In this document: one piece after another, positions 1 to 12,305 of the stretch | How positions within the stretch are numbered: the stretch's first letter is position 1 | Layout of the letters: each line of letters starts with the position of its first letter | Assembly (NCBI GenBank): GCA_027306495.1 | Contig: DAHUZQ010000050.1 | Span: 1-33,797, forward strand | Direction: 5' to 3' | DNA length: 33,797 nucleotides | From: Actinomycetota bacterium | Lineage (GTDB): Bacteria > Actinomycetota > Actinomycetes > Streptosporangiales > Streptosporangiaceae | Notes under the pieces: model-generated | The model's database searches: none | What the model was told of the DNA's origin: nothing | Seen by the model: only the letters and a program-made list of their open reading frames with translations | Translations under genes and position numbers: made by a program

Positions 1-738
1 ACGGGCATGTCCCGGGGAGGCGCCACCGCCCGTGACTGGCCAGGGGTGCTCGATGCCGCGCTGCGCGCGCAGGCGGCGGGCGATCTTCACGTTGTCGGAG
101 TGTGGTCCCACCTGGCCTGTGCCGACATGCCGGGGCACCCCTCCATCGGCGCGCAGGTGGCGGCGTTCGGTGAGGCACTGGCGGTGGCCGAACGGGCCGG
201 CGCGCGGCCGGAGGTGCGTCACCTGGCGAACACCCCGGCCACCCTCACCCTGCCGCAGGCGTGGTTCGACCTGGTCCGGGTCGGCGGCGGCTGTTACGGC
301 CTGTCCACCTTCGACCATCCCCTCCCTGCCTGGCTGCGCCCGGCCATGACGGTGCGCGCCCAGCTTGTGCAGGTCAAGCAGGTCCCGGCGGGAACGGGCG
401 TCTCCTATGGTCACCGCTACCACGCGCCGCGGGATGCCAGGCTCGGCTTGGTGCCGCTCGGGTACGCCGAGGGCATCCCGCGTCATGCGTCCGGCCGGGC
501 TGAGGTCTGGGCGCGAAAGCGCCGCTGGCACATCGCCGGGACCGTGTGCATGGACCAGTTCGTGATCGATTTCGGCGACGAGGACGTGGCCGAGGGCGAC
601 GAGGTGATCCTGTTCGGCCCCGGTGACGACGGGGAGCCGACGGCGCATGACTGGGCGCACGCGCTGGGCACGATCTCCTACGAGATCGTCACAGGGTTTG
701 CCGGGCGCCTTCCAAAAAGCTACCGGGGGGTAGCATAA
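1..738 (+). CDS. alr: Alanine racemase, 3' part (5' end outside window)
   Basis: PLP-dependent racemase that interconverts L- and D-alanine in the cytoplasm and supplies D-Ala for peptidoglycan. The reading frame is open from base 1, and its first residues (TGMSRGG) match the conserved DTGMxR stretch in the middle of the family's barrel domain. About 245 C-terminal residues of the usual 370-390 are therefore present, and the ATG at base 7 is internal. The second catalytic base is visible as the Tyr of GVSYGHRY (bases 406-408), and the C-terminal beta domain carries IAGTVCMDQF, a signature of the family. The frame ends in a TAA at 736-738, just before a GC-rich hairpin. In actinobacteria alr commonly precedes tsaE and the t6A genes, as here. 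Confidence 0.95.
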   Translation, partial: TGMSRGGATARDWPGVLDAALRAQAAGDLHVVGVWSHLACADMPGHPSIGAQVAAFGEALAVAERAGARPEVRHLANTPATLTLPQAWFDLVRVGGGCYGLSTFDHPLPAWLRPAMTVRAQLVQVKQVPAGTGVSYGHRYHAPRDARLGLVPLGYAEGIPRHASGRAEVWARKRRWHIAGTVCMDQFVIDFGDEDVAEGDEVILFGPGDDGEPTAHDWAHALGTISYEIVTGFAGRLPKSYRGVA

Positions 739-743
739 GAGTT

Positions 744-770
744 CCCCGGCCGGGCTGGGGTCGGCCGGGG
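744..770 (+). terminator. Hairpin after alr, possible terminator
   Basis: A perfect 9-bp inverted repeat (744-752 and 762-770) with a 9-base loop begins five bases after the alr stop. It has no T tract, so it is a GC-rich hairpin without the classical intrinsic-terminator tail, a form common in high-GC actinobacteria. Terminator function is inferred from position only. Confidence 0.4.
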
Positions 771-886
771 TGGCCGGACATGGCACCTGAGTAAGCGCCT
801 GAGCCGGCGACCCGGTGCCGAGATCCCCGTAGACGGGAGGCGGGCCGGGCACGGCACCCACCCGGCGTGGACAGGTGGGAGGACCG

Positions 887-1966
887 ATGCCAAGCTGGCG
901 GCGGGTCACCGGTGCCGCAGGAATCGTAGCCGGGGTGGCGGCAGCCGGCGTGGGGGCTGTCGTAGCGGCGGAGCGGGTCGCGATGGGGCGCCTGCGTGGC
1001 CAGGCGGAGCTGGAGCCGGCCGAGCCGTTCGGGACCCTCCGGGACGCTCCCCTGACCGTACTCACCGGTGACAGCGTGCCCCTGCACGTGGAGATCGGCG
1101 GCACCCAGACGGCGCCGGCGACCATCGTCTTCTGCCATGGCTACACGCTGAACCAGGACTGCTGGCACTTCCAGCGGCGCGACCTGACCAGCCACCGGCT
1201 GGTGTTCTGGGACCAGCGCGACCACGGCCGGTCGGGCCGTTCCCAGCGGGGCAGCGCGAGCGTGAGCCAGCTAGGAGAGGACCTGCAGGCGGTGCTGGCC
1301 GCCGCGGCGCCGGGAGACACCCCGGTCGTGCTGGTGGGCCACTCGATGGGCGGGATGACCATCATGGCCCTGGCCTGCCAGCGCCCGGAGCTGTTCGGGA
1401 CCAAGATCGCGGGTGCCGTCCTGATCTCCACCGCGGCGCGCGGCCTCAACAAGGGCAGCCCCTGGATGCCGGGGGTGATCCGGCCGGTGCTAAGCCGTGT
1501 CCTGCCAGGTGTCCTCGCGGGCGCGGCTCAGGGGCGGCGGGCGGCCCTGGTCGAGCAGGGCCGGCGGGCGTCATCCGATCTGGCGCTGCTGAGCACCCGC
1601 TACATCGGTTTCGGCCAGACGCCGGTGAGCCCAGCGGTCGTGGGCTTCCTGGAGCAGATGATCTCCAGCACCCCGATTGAGGTGATAGCCCAGTTCGGCA
1701 GGGCGCTCCTGGAATGCGATATGCGCGATTGCCTGGCGCCGCTGGGCCGGATCCCCGTTACGGTGATGGTCGGCGAGCGTGACCGGCTGGTCGCCCCGCA
1801 GCTTGGCCTGGAACTGGCTACCGGCATCCCCGGCGCGCAACTGATCTGGGTGCCCGGGGGCGGCCACTCGCTCATCCTCGAGCAGCCGGTCCTGGTCAAC
1901 GACGCGATCGGGGCGCTTGCCGACCGAGCCGCCCGGGAGGCCGGGCCGGGCCGGCGCTCGGCCTAG
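887..1966 (+). CDS. Alpha/beta hydrolase with N-terminal membrane segment
   Basis: A 359-residue alpha/beta-hydrolase-fold enzyme, probably an esterase, lipase or peptidase-like hydrolase; the substrate cannot be told. The nucleophile elbow GHSMGGM places Ser153, the acid is probably Asp299 (GERDRL) and the base His327 (GGGHSL). The HGY motif near residue 87 supplies the oxyanion region. Residues about 8-30 are Ala/Gly/Val-rich and hydrophobic, so the protein is likely anchored in or exported across the membrane. I chose ATG 887 because a GGGAGGA stretch lies just upstream; a GTG at 875 would put the start inside that ribosome-binding site. An alpha/beta hydrolase between alr and tsaE is usual in actinobacteria. 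The tsaE start follows 27 bases after the stop, suggesting cotranscription. Confidence 0.88.
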   Translation: MPSWRRVTGAAGIVAGVAAAGVGAVVAAERVAMGRLRGQAELEPAEPFGTLRDAPLTVLTGDSVPLHVEIGGTQTAPATIVFCHGYTLNQDCWHFQRRDLTSHRLVFWDQRDHGRSGRSQRGSASVSQLGEDLQAVLAAAAPGDTPVVLVGHSMGGMTIMALACQRPELFGTKIAGAVLISTAARGLNKGSPWMPGVIRPVLSRVLPGVLAGAAQGRRAALVEQGRRASSDLALLSTRYIGFGQTPVSPAVVGFLEQMISSTPIEVIAQFGRALLECDMRDCLAPLGRIPVTVMVGERDRLVAPQLGLELATGIPGAQLIWVPGGGHSLILEQPVLVNDAIGALADRAAREAGPGRRSA

Positions 1967-1993
1967 CGAGCGGAGTGGGAGGCGGCGCGAGAA

Positions 1994-2512
1994 ATGCACG
2001 CGCAGGTGGTGGCGCAGACCGCCGACGAGATGAGGTCCCTCGGCAGGCGGCTGGCCGGCTTGCTGCGGGCCGGGGATCTGGTGGTGCTCACCGGGCCGCT
2101 CGGCGCGGGCAAGACCACCCTCGTCCAGGGCATCGGCGAGGGCCTGGGTGTGCGCGGGCCGGTGACATCGCCCACGTTCGTGATCGCGCGCGTGCACCCA
2201 TCCCTGCGCGGTGGCCCACCGCTGGTCCATGCCGACGCATACCGGCTGGCCAGCCCGGCGGAGGTGGATGACCTCGATCTCGACGCCAGCCTGGCGGAAT
2301 CGGTGACGGTGGTGGAGTGGGGCGGTGGCCTGGTGGAAGGGCTCGCCGAAGACCGTCTGGAGGTGAGCATCGCCCCAGCCGCCGCGCTGCCCGGCGCTGA
2401 GCCTGGTGAGCAGGCGCGGCGCGAGGTCACACTGCGGGGGCTCGGCGAACGGTGGCGGCAGGACCTCGATTCCCCCGGTCCGGACCGCACTGCCGGACCT
2501 GGCGTCATATAG
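1994..2512 (+). CDS. tsaE: tRNA t6A biosynthesis ATPase TsaE
   Basis: TsaE is the ATPase that works with the TsaB-TsaD complex to make N6-threonylcarbamoyladenosine at position 37 of ANN-decoding tRNAs. The 172-residue product has a Walker A P-loop, GPLGAGKT (residues 34-41, Lys40), then the family signatures TSPTFV, HADAYRL and VVEWGGG in the expected order. The C-terminal tail after about residue 130 is low-complexity and variable. The ATG at 1994 is preceded by GGGAGG at a slightly long spacing. tsaB and tsaD lie downstream, but a membrane-protein gene separates tsaE from tsaB. Confidence 0.93.
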   Translation: MHAQVVAQTADEMRSLGRRLAGLLRAGDLVVLTGPLGAGKTTLVQGIGEGLGVRGPVTSPTFVIARVHPSLRGGPPLVHADAYRLASPAEVDDLDLDASLAESVTVVEWGGGLVEGLAEDRLEVSIAPAAALPGAEPGEQARREVTLRGLGERWRQDLDSPGPDRTAGPGVI

Positions 2513-2610
2513 TTCACCCGACCCTGCCCGCTGGAGTGGCCTTTGTCACCCCCCGGCGGGGTGTCATGCGCCTGTCCGCGCTCCGACCCTCTTCCCCCCG
2601 GAGGCGCACC

Positions 2611-3558
2611 GTGGTCCAGCAGGGCCCCCCTCCCCCCCGGTCCAGTCGCGCGCCCGGCCGCCGCATGGAACGGCCGTGGCAGGACGAGGACTACGGCGAC
2701 GATGAGGAGTACCCACCGTGGGCTGCCCCGGGCACTCCCGCACGCCCGGCGGGGCACGGGCGCCGCGAGCTCGGAAAGCCGGCCGGGGACGGGCGGCCCG
2801 GCAGATCTCGCGCCGTTCGCGGGCCGGCGCGGCCCAGGGCCCGGACCAGTGCCCGGACCAGCCGGGCAGGGAGCAGGGTCTCGGCTGGCCGCTCGCGTCG
2901 TGCCCGGCGGCTGATCTGGGGCGGTGCTCTCGCTGTCGTCGTCGTGATAGCGGTCGCGGTTGTGGCGGGGCTGGCGCTGGCCAGGCACCCAGCGCCACGG
3001 CCCCGGACCGCTGGCCTTGTCACCACCTTCCAGCCGGGGGAGTTCCGGTCGGTGCCGTCCACCTGCTCGTCGGTGTCCACCGCAACCCTGGGCCAGTACC
3101 TGCCGGGCCGCCGCCAGATCGTGCGGCCACACTCGCTATTCGGGGCCGCCCAGAGCCTGTGTGACTGGACGCAGGCCACGCGATGGCTGGATGTCACCGC
3201 GCAGGCCTATACGCCGAGTGGGCTGGCGCCTGGCAACGGCAGCGCGACTGAGTCCGCCGTCGGGGCGTACCAGCAAGCCAGGGCCAATCTCAGCCGTCCA
3301 CCCCGCAAGACGCACCTGCCCAGGGCAACGCTGACCGCGGTCAGCGGCCTGGGGCAAAGCGCGTTCGCGGGCCTGCAGGTCGCCCACACGGCGGGTGCCA
3401 CCACCGACATCCTGACGGTGCTGGCAAGGCAGCGGAACGTGCTGGTCACGGTGGTGTTCGAGGCGACATCCAACGGCCGTGCCGGATCCGTGCCGGCCGC
3501 TGAACTGCGGGCCGGCGCGATCGCGGCGGCCCGGGACATCCTCGCCCGGCTGCGCTGA
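2611..3558 (+). CDS. Single-pass membrane protein, DUF3558-like extracytoplasmic domain
   Basis: About 315 residues. The N-terminal ~100 residues are Pro/Arg/Gly-rich and presumably disordered and cytoplasmic, with a short acidic patch (DEDYGDDEEY). One strong transmembrane helix follows at about residues 101-124. The C-terminal ~190 residues should lie outside the membrane and resemble DUF3558-type domains: FxSVPSTCSSV near the start and a second Cys in SLCDWT suggest a disulphide. GTG 2611 was chosen because GGAGG lies six bases upstream; the frame stays open to 2452, inside tsaE, and ATG 2665 is another option but lacks a ribosome-binding site. Function is unknown. The gene interrupts the t6A cluster between tsaE and tsaB. 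The DUF3558 assignment is by impression of pattern, not by search. Confidence 0.7.
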   Translation: MVQQGPPPPRSSRAPGRRMERPWQDEDYGDDEEYPPWAAPGTPARPAGHGRRELGKPAGDGRPGRSRAVRGPARPRARTSARTSRAGSRVSAGRSRRARRLIWGGALAVVVVIAVAVVAGLALARHPAPRPRTAGLVTTFQPGEFRSVPSTCSSVSTATLGQYLPGRRQIVRPHSLFGAAQSLCDWTQATRWLDVTAQAYTPSGLAPGNGSATESAVGAYQQARANLSRPPRKTHLPRATLTAVSGLGQSAFAGLQVAHTAGATTDILTVLARQRNVLVTVVFEATSNGRAGSVPAAELRAGAIAAARDILARLR

Positions 3559-3584
3559 CGGGCGAAGGCCCAGCGCAGGTCAAC

Positions 3585-3590
3585 TAGGCT
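3585..3590 (+). promoter_or_regulatory. TAGGCT -10 box for tsaB, near-leaderless
   Basis: TAGGCT fits the actinobacterial TAnnnT -10 consensus and ends eight bases before the tsaB GTG. There is no good Shine-Dalgarno sequence in between, so the transcript would start at or within a few bases of the start codon. No convincing -35 was found. One of a set of such arrangements in this window. Confidence 0.45.
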
Positions 3591-3598
3591 GGGCGTCC

Positions 3599-4279
3599 GT
3601 GCTGATGCTTGCCTTCGATACGGCCACCCCTGCGGTTGCCGTCGCCCTGCATGATGGGCGCGCCGTGCTCGCGGAGGCCACCACGGTGGACGCCCGGCGG
3701 CAGGGCGAGATCCTGGCCGCCACGATCGCGTCCCTGCTCGCCCGGGTGGGCCTACGGCCGGCCGACCTGAGTGTGATCGCCGTAGGCGTCGGGCCGGGGC
3801 CCTACACCAGCCTGCGAGCCGGGCTCGCGACGGCCCATGCCCTCGGCGGTGCGCTGGACATCGGTGTCCATGGGGTGTGCACTCTCGACGTCATGGCCCG
3901 CGAGGCTGCGCCCGCGTGCGGCCGGGACTTCCTGGTGGCAACCGACGCCCGGCGGCGGGAGGTGTACTGGGCGCGGTACGGTCCGGGAGGCGAGCGGGCT
4001 GAGGGCCCGGGCGTGGGCCCGCCCGCGTCACTGCCGGCGTCGCTCCCTACCGCGGGAGAGGGCCCCTGGTTGTACCCGGACACGATGGGGCCCGCGACCG
4101 GGCCCCGGTACCCGTCGGCGGGCGTGCTCGCGGCCATGGCGGCGGAGGCCATCGGCAGGCGGGTGCCGTTGCTGCCCCCGAACCCGCTGTACCTGCGCCG
4201 GCCGGACGCGCGGGTGCCCGGGCCTGTCAAACGGGTGACCCCGGAGCCCACCGCGGCACCCGTGGCCGGGCGGGAGTGA
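3599..4279 (+). CDS. tsaB: tRNA t6A biosynthesis protein TsaB
   Basis: TsaB is the ASKHA-fold, non-catalytic partner of TsaD in the t6A complex. The N-terminus LMLAFDTATPAVAVAL and the GVGPGPYTSLRAGLATA segment near residues 62-79 are characteristic, and the length (226 residues) is normal. After about residue 110 the sequence diverges, as is usual for TsaB. GTG 3599 matches the short N-terminus typical of the family, with ATG 3605 as the alternative. The frame is open further upstream into the preceding gene but that part has no family similarity. rimI starts seven bases after the stop, so tsaB and rimI are surely cotranscribed. Confidence 0.92.
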   Translation: MLMLAFDTATPAVAVALHDGRAVLAEATTVDARRQGEILAATIASLLARVGLRPADLSVIAVGVGPGPYTSLRAGLATAHALGGALDIGVHGVCTLDVMAREAAPACGRDFLVATDARRREVYWARYGPGGERAEGPGVGPPASLPASLPTAGEGPWLYPDTMGPATGPRYPSAGVLAAMAAEAIGRRVPLLPPNPLYLRRPDARVPGPVKRVTPEPTAAPVAGRE

Positions 4280-4286
4280 GCCGGCG

Positions 4287-4823
4287 GTGACACTCACCTT
4301 GCGGCACATGAGACGGTCAGACCTGGCGATGGTGGCCGCCATGGAAGAGGACCTCTTCGGCGAGGAGGCATGGTCGCCCGGGATGCTCGCCAGCGAGCTT
4401 GGTGACCTGCCGGACCGGTTCTACCTCGTGGCCGATGAGGATGGGCAGATCGCCGGGTACGCGGGACTGCTCGCGCCGATGGGCGAGCATGCCGATGTGC
4501 TGACCATCGCCGTGGCACGCCCCCGCTGGGGCCTGGGCATCGGGACCGCGTTGCTGGAGGCACTGGTGGCAGAGACAGCCCGGCGCGGCTGCCCGGAGAT
4601 TTACCTGGAGGTGCGGGTGGACAATGACCGCGCCCAGCGGCTCTATCGGCGCTACGGATTCAACGCAGTGGGCCTGCGACGGGGCTATTACCAGCCGTCC
4701 GGGACCGACGCGGTGGTCATGCGGCGGGTGACCGGCGCCCCGGCAGCCCGCGCGAGCGGAAGCACCGGCCGGGACACCTCCTGGCCGCGCGGGCCCGGGT
4801 CCACCGCGGGCGGTGGCCGGTGA
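4287..4823 (+). CDS. rimI: GNAT N-acetyltransferase, RimI type
   Basis: GNAT-fold acetyltransferase of the RimI family, which acetylates the N-terminal Ala of ribosomal protein S18 and in some actinobacteria has broader N-terminal targets. The acetyl-CoA loop appears as [13 protein letters not shown], and the RimI signature follows as [20 protein letters not shown] with the terminal GYY. The first ~150 residues match the family; the last ~28 residues are a Gly/Ser/Arg-rich extension of unknown relevance. GTG 4287 has GGGAG from the end of tsaB upstream. The position between tsaB and tsaD is the conserved actinobacterial order. Confidence 0.9.
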   Translation: MTLTLRHMRRSDLAMVAAMEEDLFGEEAWSPGMLASELGDLPDRFYLVADEDGQIAGYAGLLAPMGEHADVLTIAVARPRWGLGIGTALLEALVAETARRGCPEIYLEVRVDNDRAQRLYRRYGFNAVGLRRGYYQPSGTDAVVMRRVTGAPAARASGSTGRDTSWPRGPGSTAGGGR

Positions 4824-4872
4824 GCGGGCCGCGGCGGGCGGGAGCGGGCGTGAGCGTGAGCGGGGAGCGGGC

Positions 4873-5904
4873 GTGAGCGGGCCGCTGGTCCTGGGCATCG
4901 AGACCTCCTGCGACGAGACGGGGGTCGGCCTGGTGCGCGGCCAGGACCTGCTCGCCGATGCCGTGGCATCGAGCGTGGCCGAGCATGCCCGCTTCGGCGG
5001 CATCGTGCCCGAGGTCGCGAGCCGGGCGCACCTGGAGGCGATGCAGCCGACTGTGCAGCGTGCCCTGGACGGCGCCGGCGTGCGGCTGCGCGACGTCGAC
5101 GCGATCGCCGTCACCGCTGGTCCCGGGCTGGCCGGAGCACTCCAGGTCGGGGTCTGTGCCGCCAAGGCGTATTCGCTGGCCCTCGGCAAGCCTCTGTACG
5201 CGGTCAACCACCTTGCCGCCCACATAGCGGTCGACCAGCTTGAGCACGGCCCGTTGCCCCGGCCCGCGGTGGCTCTGCTCGTGTCGGGCGGCCATTCGTC
5301 GCTGCTGCTGGTGCCCGACCTGGCCGGCGAGGTGGTTCCGCTGGGCCAGACCATTGATGACGCAGCCGGGGAGGCCTACGACAAGGTGGCCAGATTGCTG
5401 GGACTCCCGTTCCCTGGGGGGCCGCCCATCGACGCCGCAGCGGTCAGCGGGAATGCCGCCGCGATCTCGTTCCCGCGCGGCAAGTACCGTGACGGCAGCT
5501 ACGACTTCTCCTTCTCCGGTCTGAAGACGTCAGTCGCGCGCTGGATCGAGGCTCGGCAGCGATCGGGCGAGCATGTGCCGGTGGCGGACGTGGCGGCTTC
5601 GTTCCAGGAAGCGGTGGTGGACGTGCTCACCCGCAAGGCCGTGGACGCGTGCCGTGACCACGGAGTCGGCCATCTGATCATCGGCGGTGGGGTGGCGGCG
5701 AATTCCCGGCTGAGAGCGCTGGCCGCCGAACGCTGCGCGGCGGCGGGCGTCGCGGTGCGGGTGCCGCGGCCGGGGCTGTGCACCGATAACGGGGCGATGG
5801 TCGCGGCGCTGGGGGCGGAATTGCTGGCCCGTGGGATGCCACCCTCGCCACTCACCGCACCGGCCGATTCGTCCCTGCCTGTCACCAGTGTGCTGGTCGG
5901 CTGA
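4873..5904 (+). CDS. tsaD: tRNA t6A threonylcarbamoyltransferase TsaD
   Basis: Catalytic subunit that transfers the threonylcarbamoyl group from TC-AMP to A37 of tRNA. The 343-residue product starts with the ASKHA motif [15 protein letters not shown]. The metal-binding pair is His113 and His117 in NHLAAH, followed by VSGGHS and the C-terminal [11 protein letters not shown] and CTDNGAM motifs with a metal-ligand Asp. GTG 4873 is chosen because GGGGAG precedes it at a five-base spacing and the protein then starts close to the conserved motif. A longer frame opens at GTG 4813, but its extra 20 residues are low-complexity and come from a short duplication (see findings). The start region lies about 50 bases after rimI. 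Confidence 0.95.
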   Translation: MSGPLVLGIETSCDETGVGLVRGQDLLADAVASSVAEHARFGGIVPEVASRAHLEAMQPTVQRALDGAGVRLRDVDAIAVTAGPGLAGALQVGVCAAKAYSLALGKPLYAVNHLAAHIAVDQLEHGPLPRPAVALLVSGGHSSLLLVPDLAGEVVPLGQTIDDAAGEAYDKVARLLGLPFPGGPPIDAAAVSGNAAAISFPRGKYRDGSYDFSFSGLKTSVARWIEARQRSGEHVPVADVAASFQEAVVDVLTRKAVDACRDHGVGHLIIGGGVAANSRLRALAAERCAAAGVAVRVPRPGLCTDNGAMVAALGAELLARGMPPSPLTAPADSSLPVTSVLVG

Positions 5905-5913
5905 CGTGCCGAG

Positions 5914-5942
5914 TTGACGTCGCCGCGCGACGGCGCTACTGT
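5914..5942 (+). promoter_or_regulatory. Housekeeping promoter of groES-groEL1
   Basis: TTGACG (5914-5919) and TACTGT (5937-5942) are separated by exactly 17 bases, close to the consensus for the principal sigma factor (HrdB/SigA). The promoter sits just after tsaD, and CIRCE begins seven bases downstream of the -10 box, so the operator covers the likely transcription start. This is the clearest -35/-10 pair I found in the window. Confidence 0.85.
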
Positions 5943-5948
5943 TCCGAA

Positions 5949-5975
5949 TTGGCACTCAGGAAGGTAGAGTGCTAA
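5949..5975 (+). promoter_or_regulatory. CIRCE operator (HrcA binding site)
   Basis: TTGGCACTC, nine bases, then GAGTGCTAA. The right arm is exact consensus and the left arm differs from TTAGCACTC by one base (A to G). CIRCE is the binding site of the heat-shock repressor HrcA. Its position over the predicted transcription start of groES implies HrcA repression released on heat shock. hrcA itself is not in the window. Confidence 0.95.
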
Positions 5976-6074
5976 ATGCGACTCCAGGCGGGTCTGGCAC
6001 CCGCGACGACAGACCGCCGCGTCGCCCTCTCTAGTAACTAACCAGCCCGCCTTTCCGGAGGGGGAGATCAGATC

Positions 6075-8155
<2,081 letters not shown>

Positions 8156-8170
8156 AGCCGCGACACGCCG

Positions 8171-8210
8171 AAAACACAGCGAGCGATCATTTGATCGCTC
8201 GCTGTGTTTT
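8171..8210. terminator. Bidirectional intrinsic terminator after groEL1
   Basis: A 40-base inverted repeat with 19-base perfectly complementary arms: AAAACACAGC at the left end and GCTGTGTTTT at the right, around two unpaired central bases. The stem is followed by TTTT and preceded by AAAA, so it can terminate transcription from either side. It starts 15 bases after the groEL1 stop and isolates the chaperonin operon from the sigma-factor gene. Confidence 0.92.
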
Positions 8211-8301
8211 CATTGAGCTGTCCTTGGCGGCACAGCAATGTGACCTTTCTGTTGCCTGCCGGGATGAAGGAACCCCCCGCTAACGTGGGCATCATGCAGT
8301 C

Positions 8302-9002
8302 GTGACGGAGGGGTGTCCCATCCAGTCGGTGCAGAGCTACGCATGGCGGCGGGGGGCGGCGGGCCGTTCCCGGCGGGAGGTGGGCTGGCCGCAGCCATCC
8401 GGCCAGCCGGCATCTCCGCTCCCGGCCCAGCGGCGCGCCCGGCCAGATGCCGCGGCGCTGGCCGACCTCACGACAGCGGCCGTCCGCGGCCAGCCTGCGG
8501 CGGTCGAGTCCCTGCTGGAACAGATCCGGCCGATGGTGCTGCGGTACTGCCGGGCACGGCTCGGCCGGGATGACGGCCATTACCACGCCGCGGACGATGT
8601 GGCACAGGAGGTGTGCCTGGCGGTCCTTTCGGCACTTCCCCGTTATCGGGATATGGGGCGGCCCTTCGCGGCATTTGTCTTCGGCATCGCCTCTCACAAG
8701 GTGGCGGACGCCGTCCGCATCGCGGCACGGCTCGCGGTGCCCACCCCGGACCTGCCCGACGGCCCGGACGACCGGCCCGGGCCGGAGGAGACCGTGGTCG
8801 CCTGGCTGGAAGCCGAACACGCCCGCGCGCTGCTCGGCCGCCTTCCCAGTCACCTCCGTGAACTGCTGATACTACGCGTAGTAACGGGACTTTCCGCGGA
8901 AGAGACGGGTAGTGTACTGGGCATGTCCCCCGGAGCCGTCCGTGTCGCCCAGCACCGCGCCTTGGCGCGGCTGCGTGCGCTGGCGATAGAGGAGCAGCTT
9001 GC

Positions 9003-9006
<4 letters not shown>
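8302..9006 (+). CDS. shbA: ECF-like sigma factor, ShbA/SigD family
   Basis: A 234-residue sigma-70-family protein with only regions 2 and 4. Region 2 spans about residues 75-150 ([18 protein letters not shown] and the [15 protein letters not shown] helix). Region 4 is at about 180-230, with the helix-turn-helix [27 protein letters not shown]. The first ~50 residues are Arg/Pro-rich and variable. The position between groEL1 and guaB matches SigD of M. tuberculosis and ShbA of Streptomyces; ShbA is the sigma factor that transcribes hrdB. GTG 8302 is the furthest start; GTG 8329 is possible, and neither has a good ribosome-binding site. A weak TAACGT box lies at 8281-8286. The stop overlaps the next gene's start, coupling the sigma factor to its likely anti-sigma factor. 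Confidence 0.85.
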
Positions 9007-12275
<3,269 letters not shown>

Positions 12276-12293
12276 GCGCGCCGGCCCGGGTGC

Positions 12294-12299
12294 TACGTT
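12294..12299 (+). promoter_or_regulatory. TACGTT -10 box for glpD, leaderless type
   Basis: TACGTT ends six bases before GTG 12306 and nine before ATG 12309, with no ribosome-binding site between. This suggests transcription starting at or next to the start codon. No -35 was recognised. Confidence 0.4.
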
Positions 12300-12305
12300 C
12301 TGCAT

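Noticed and set aside
2547-2563. Small CACCCC/GGGGTG hairpin after tsaE as a terminator
   Set aside because: A six-base stem without a T tract is too common in GC-rich DNA to support a terminator call.
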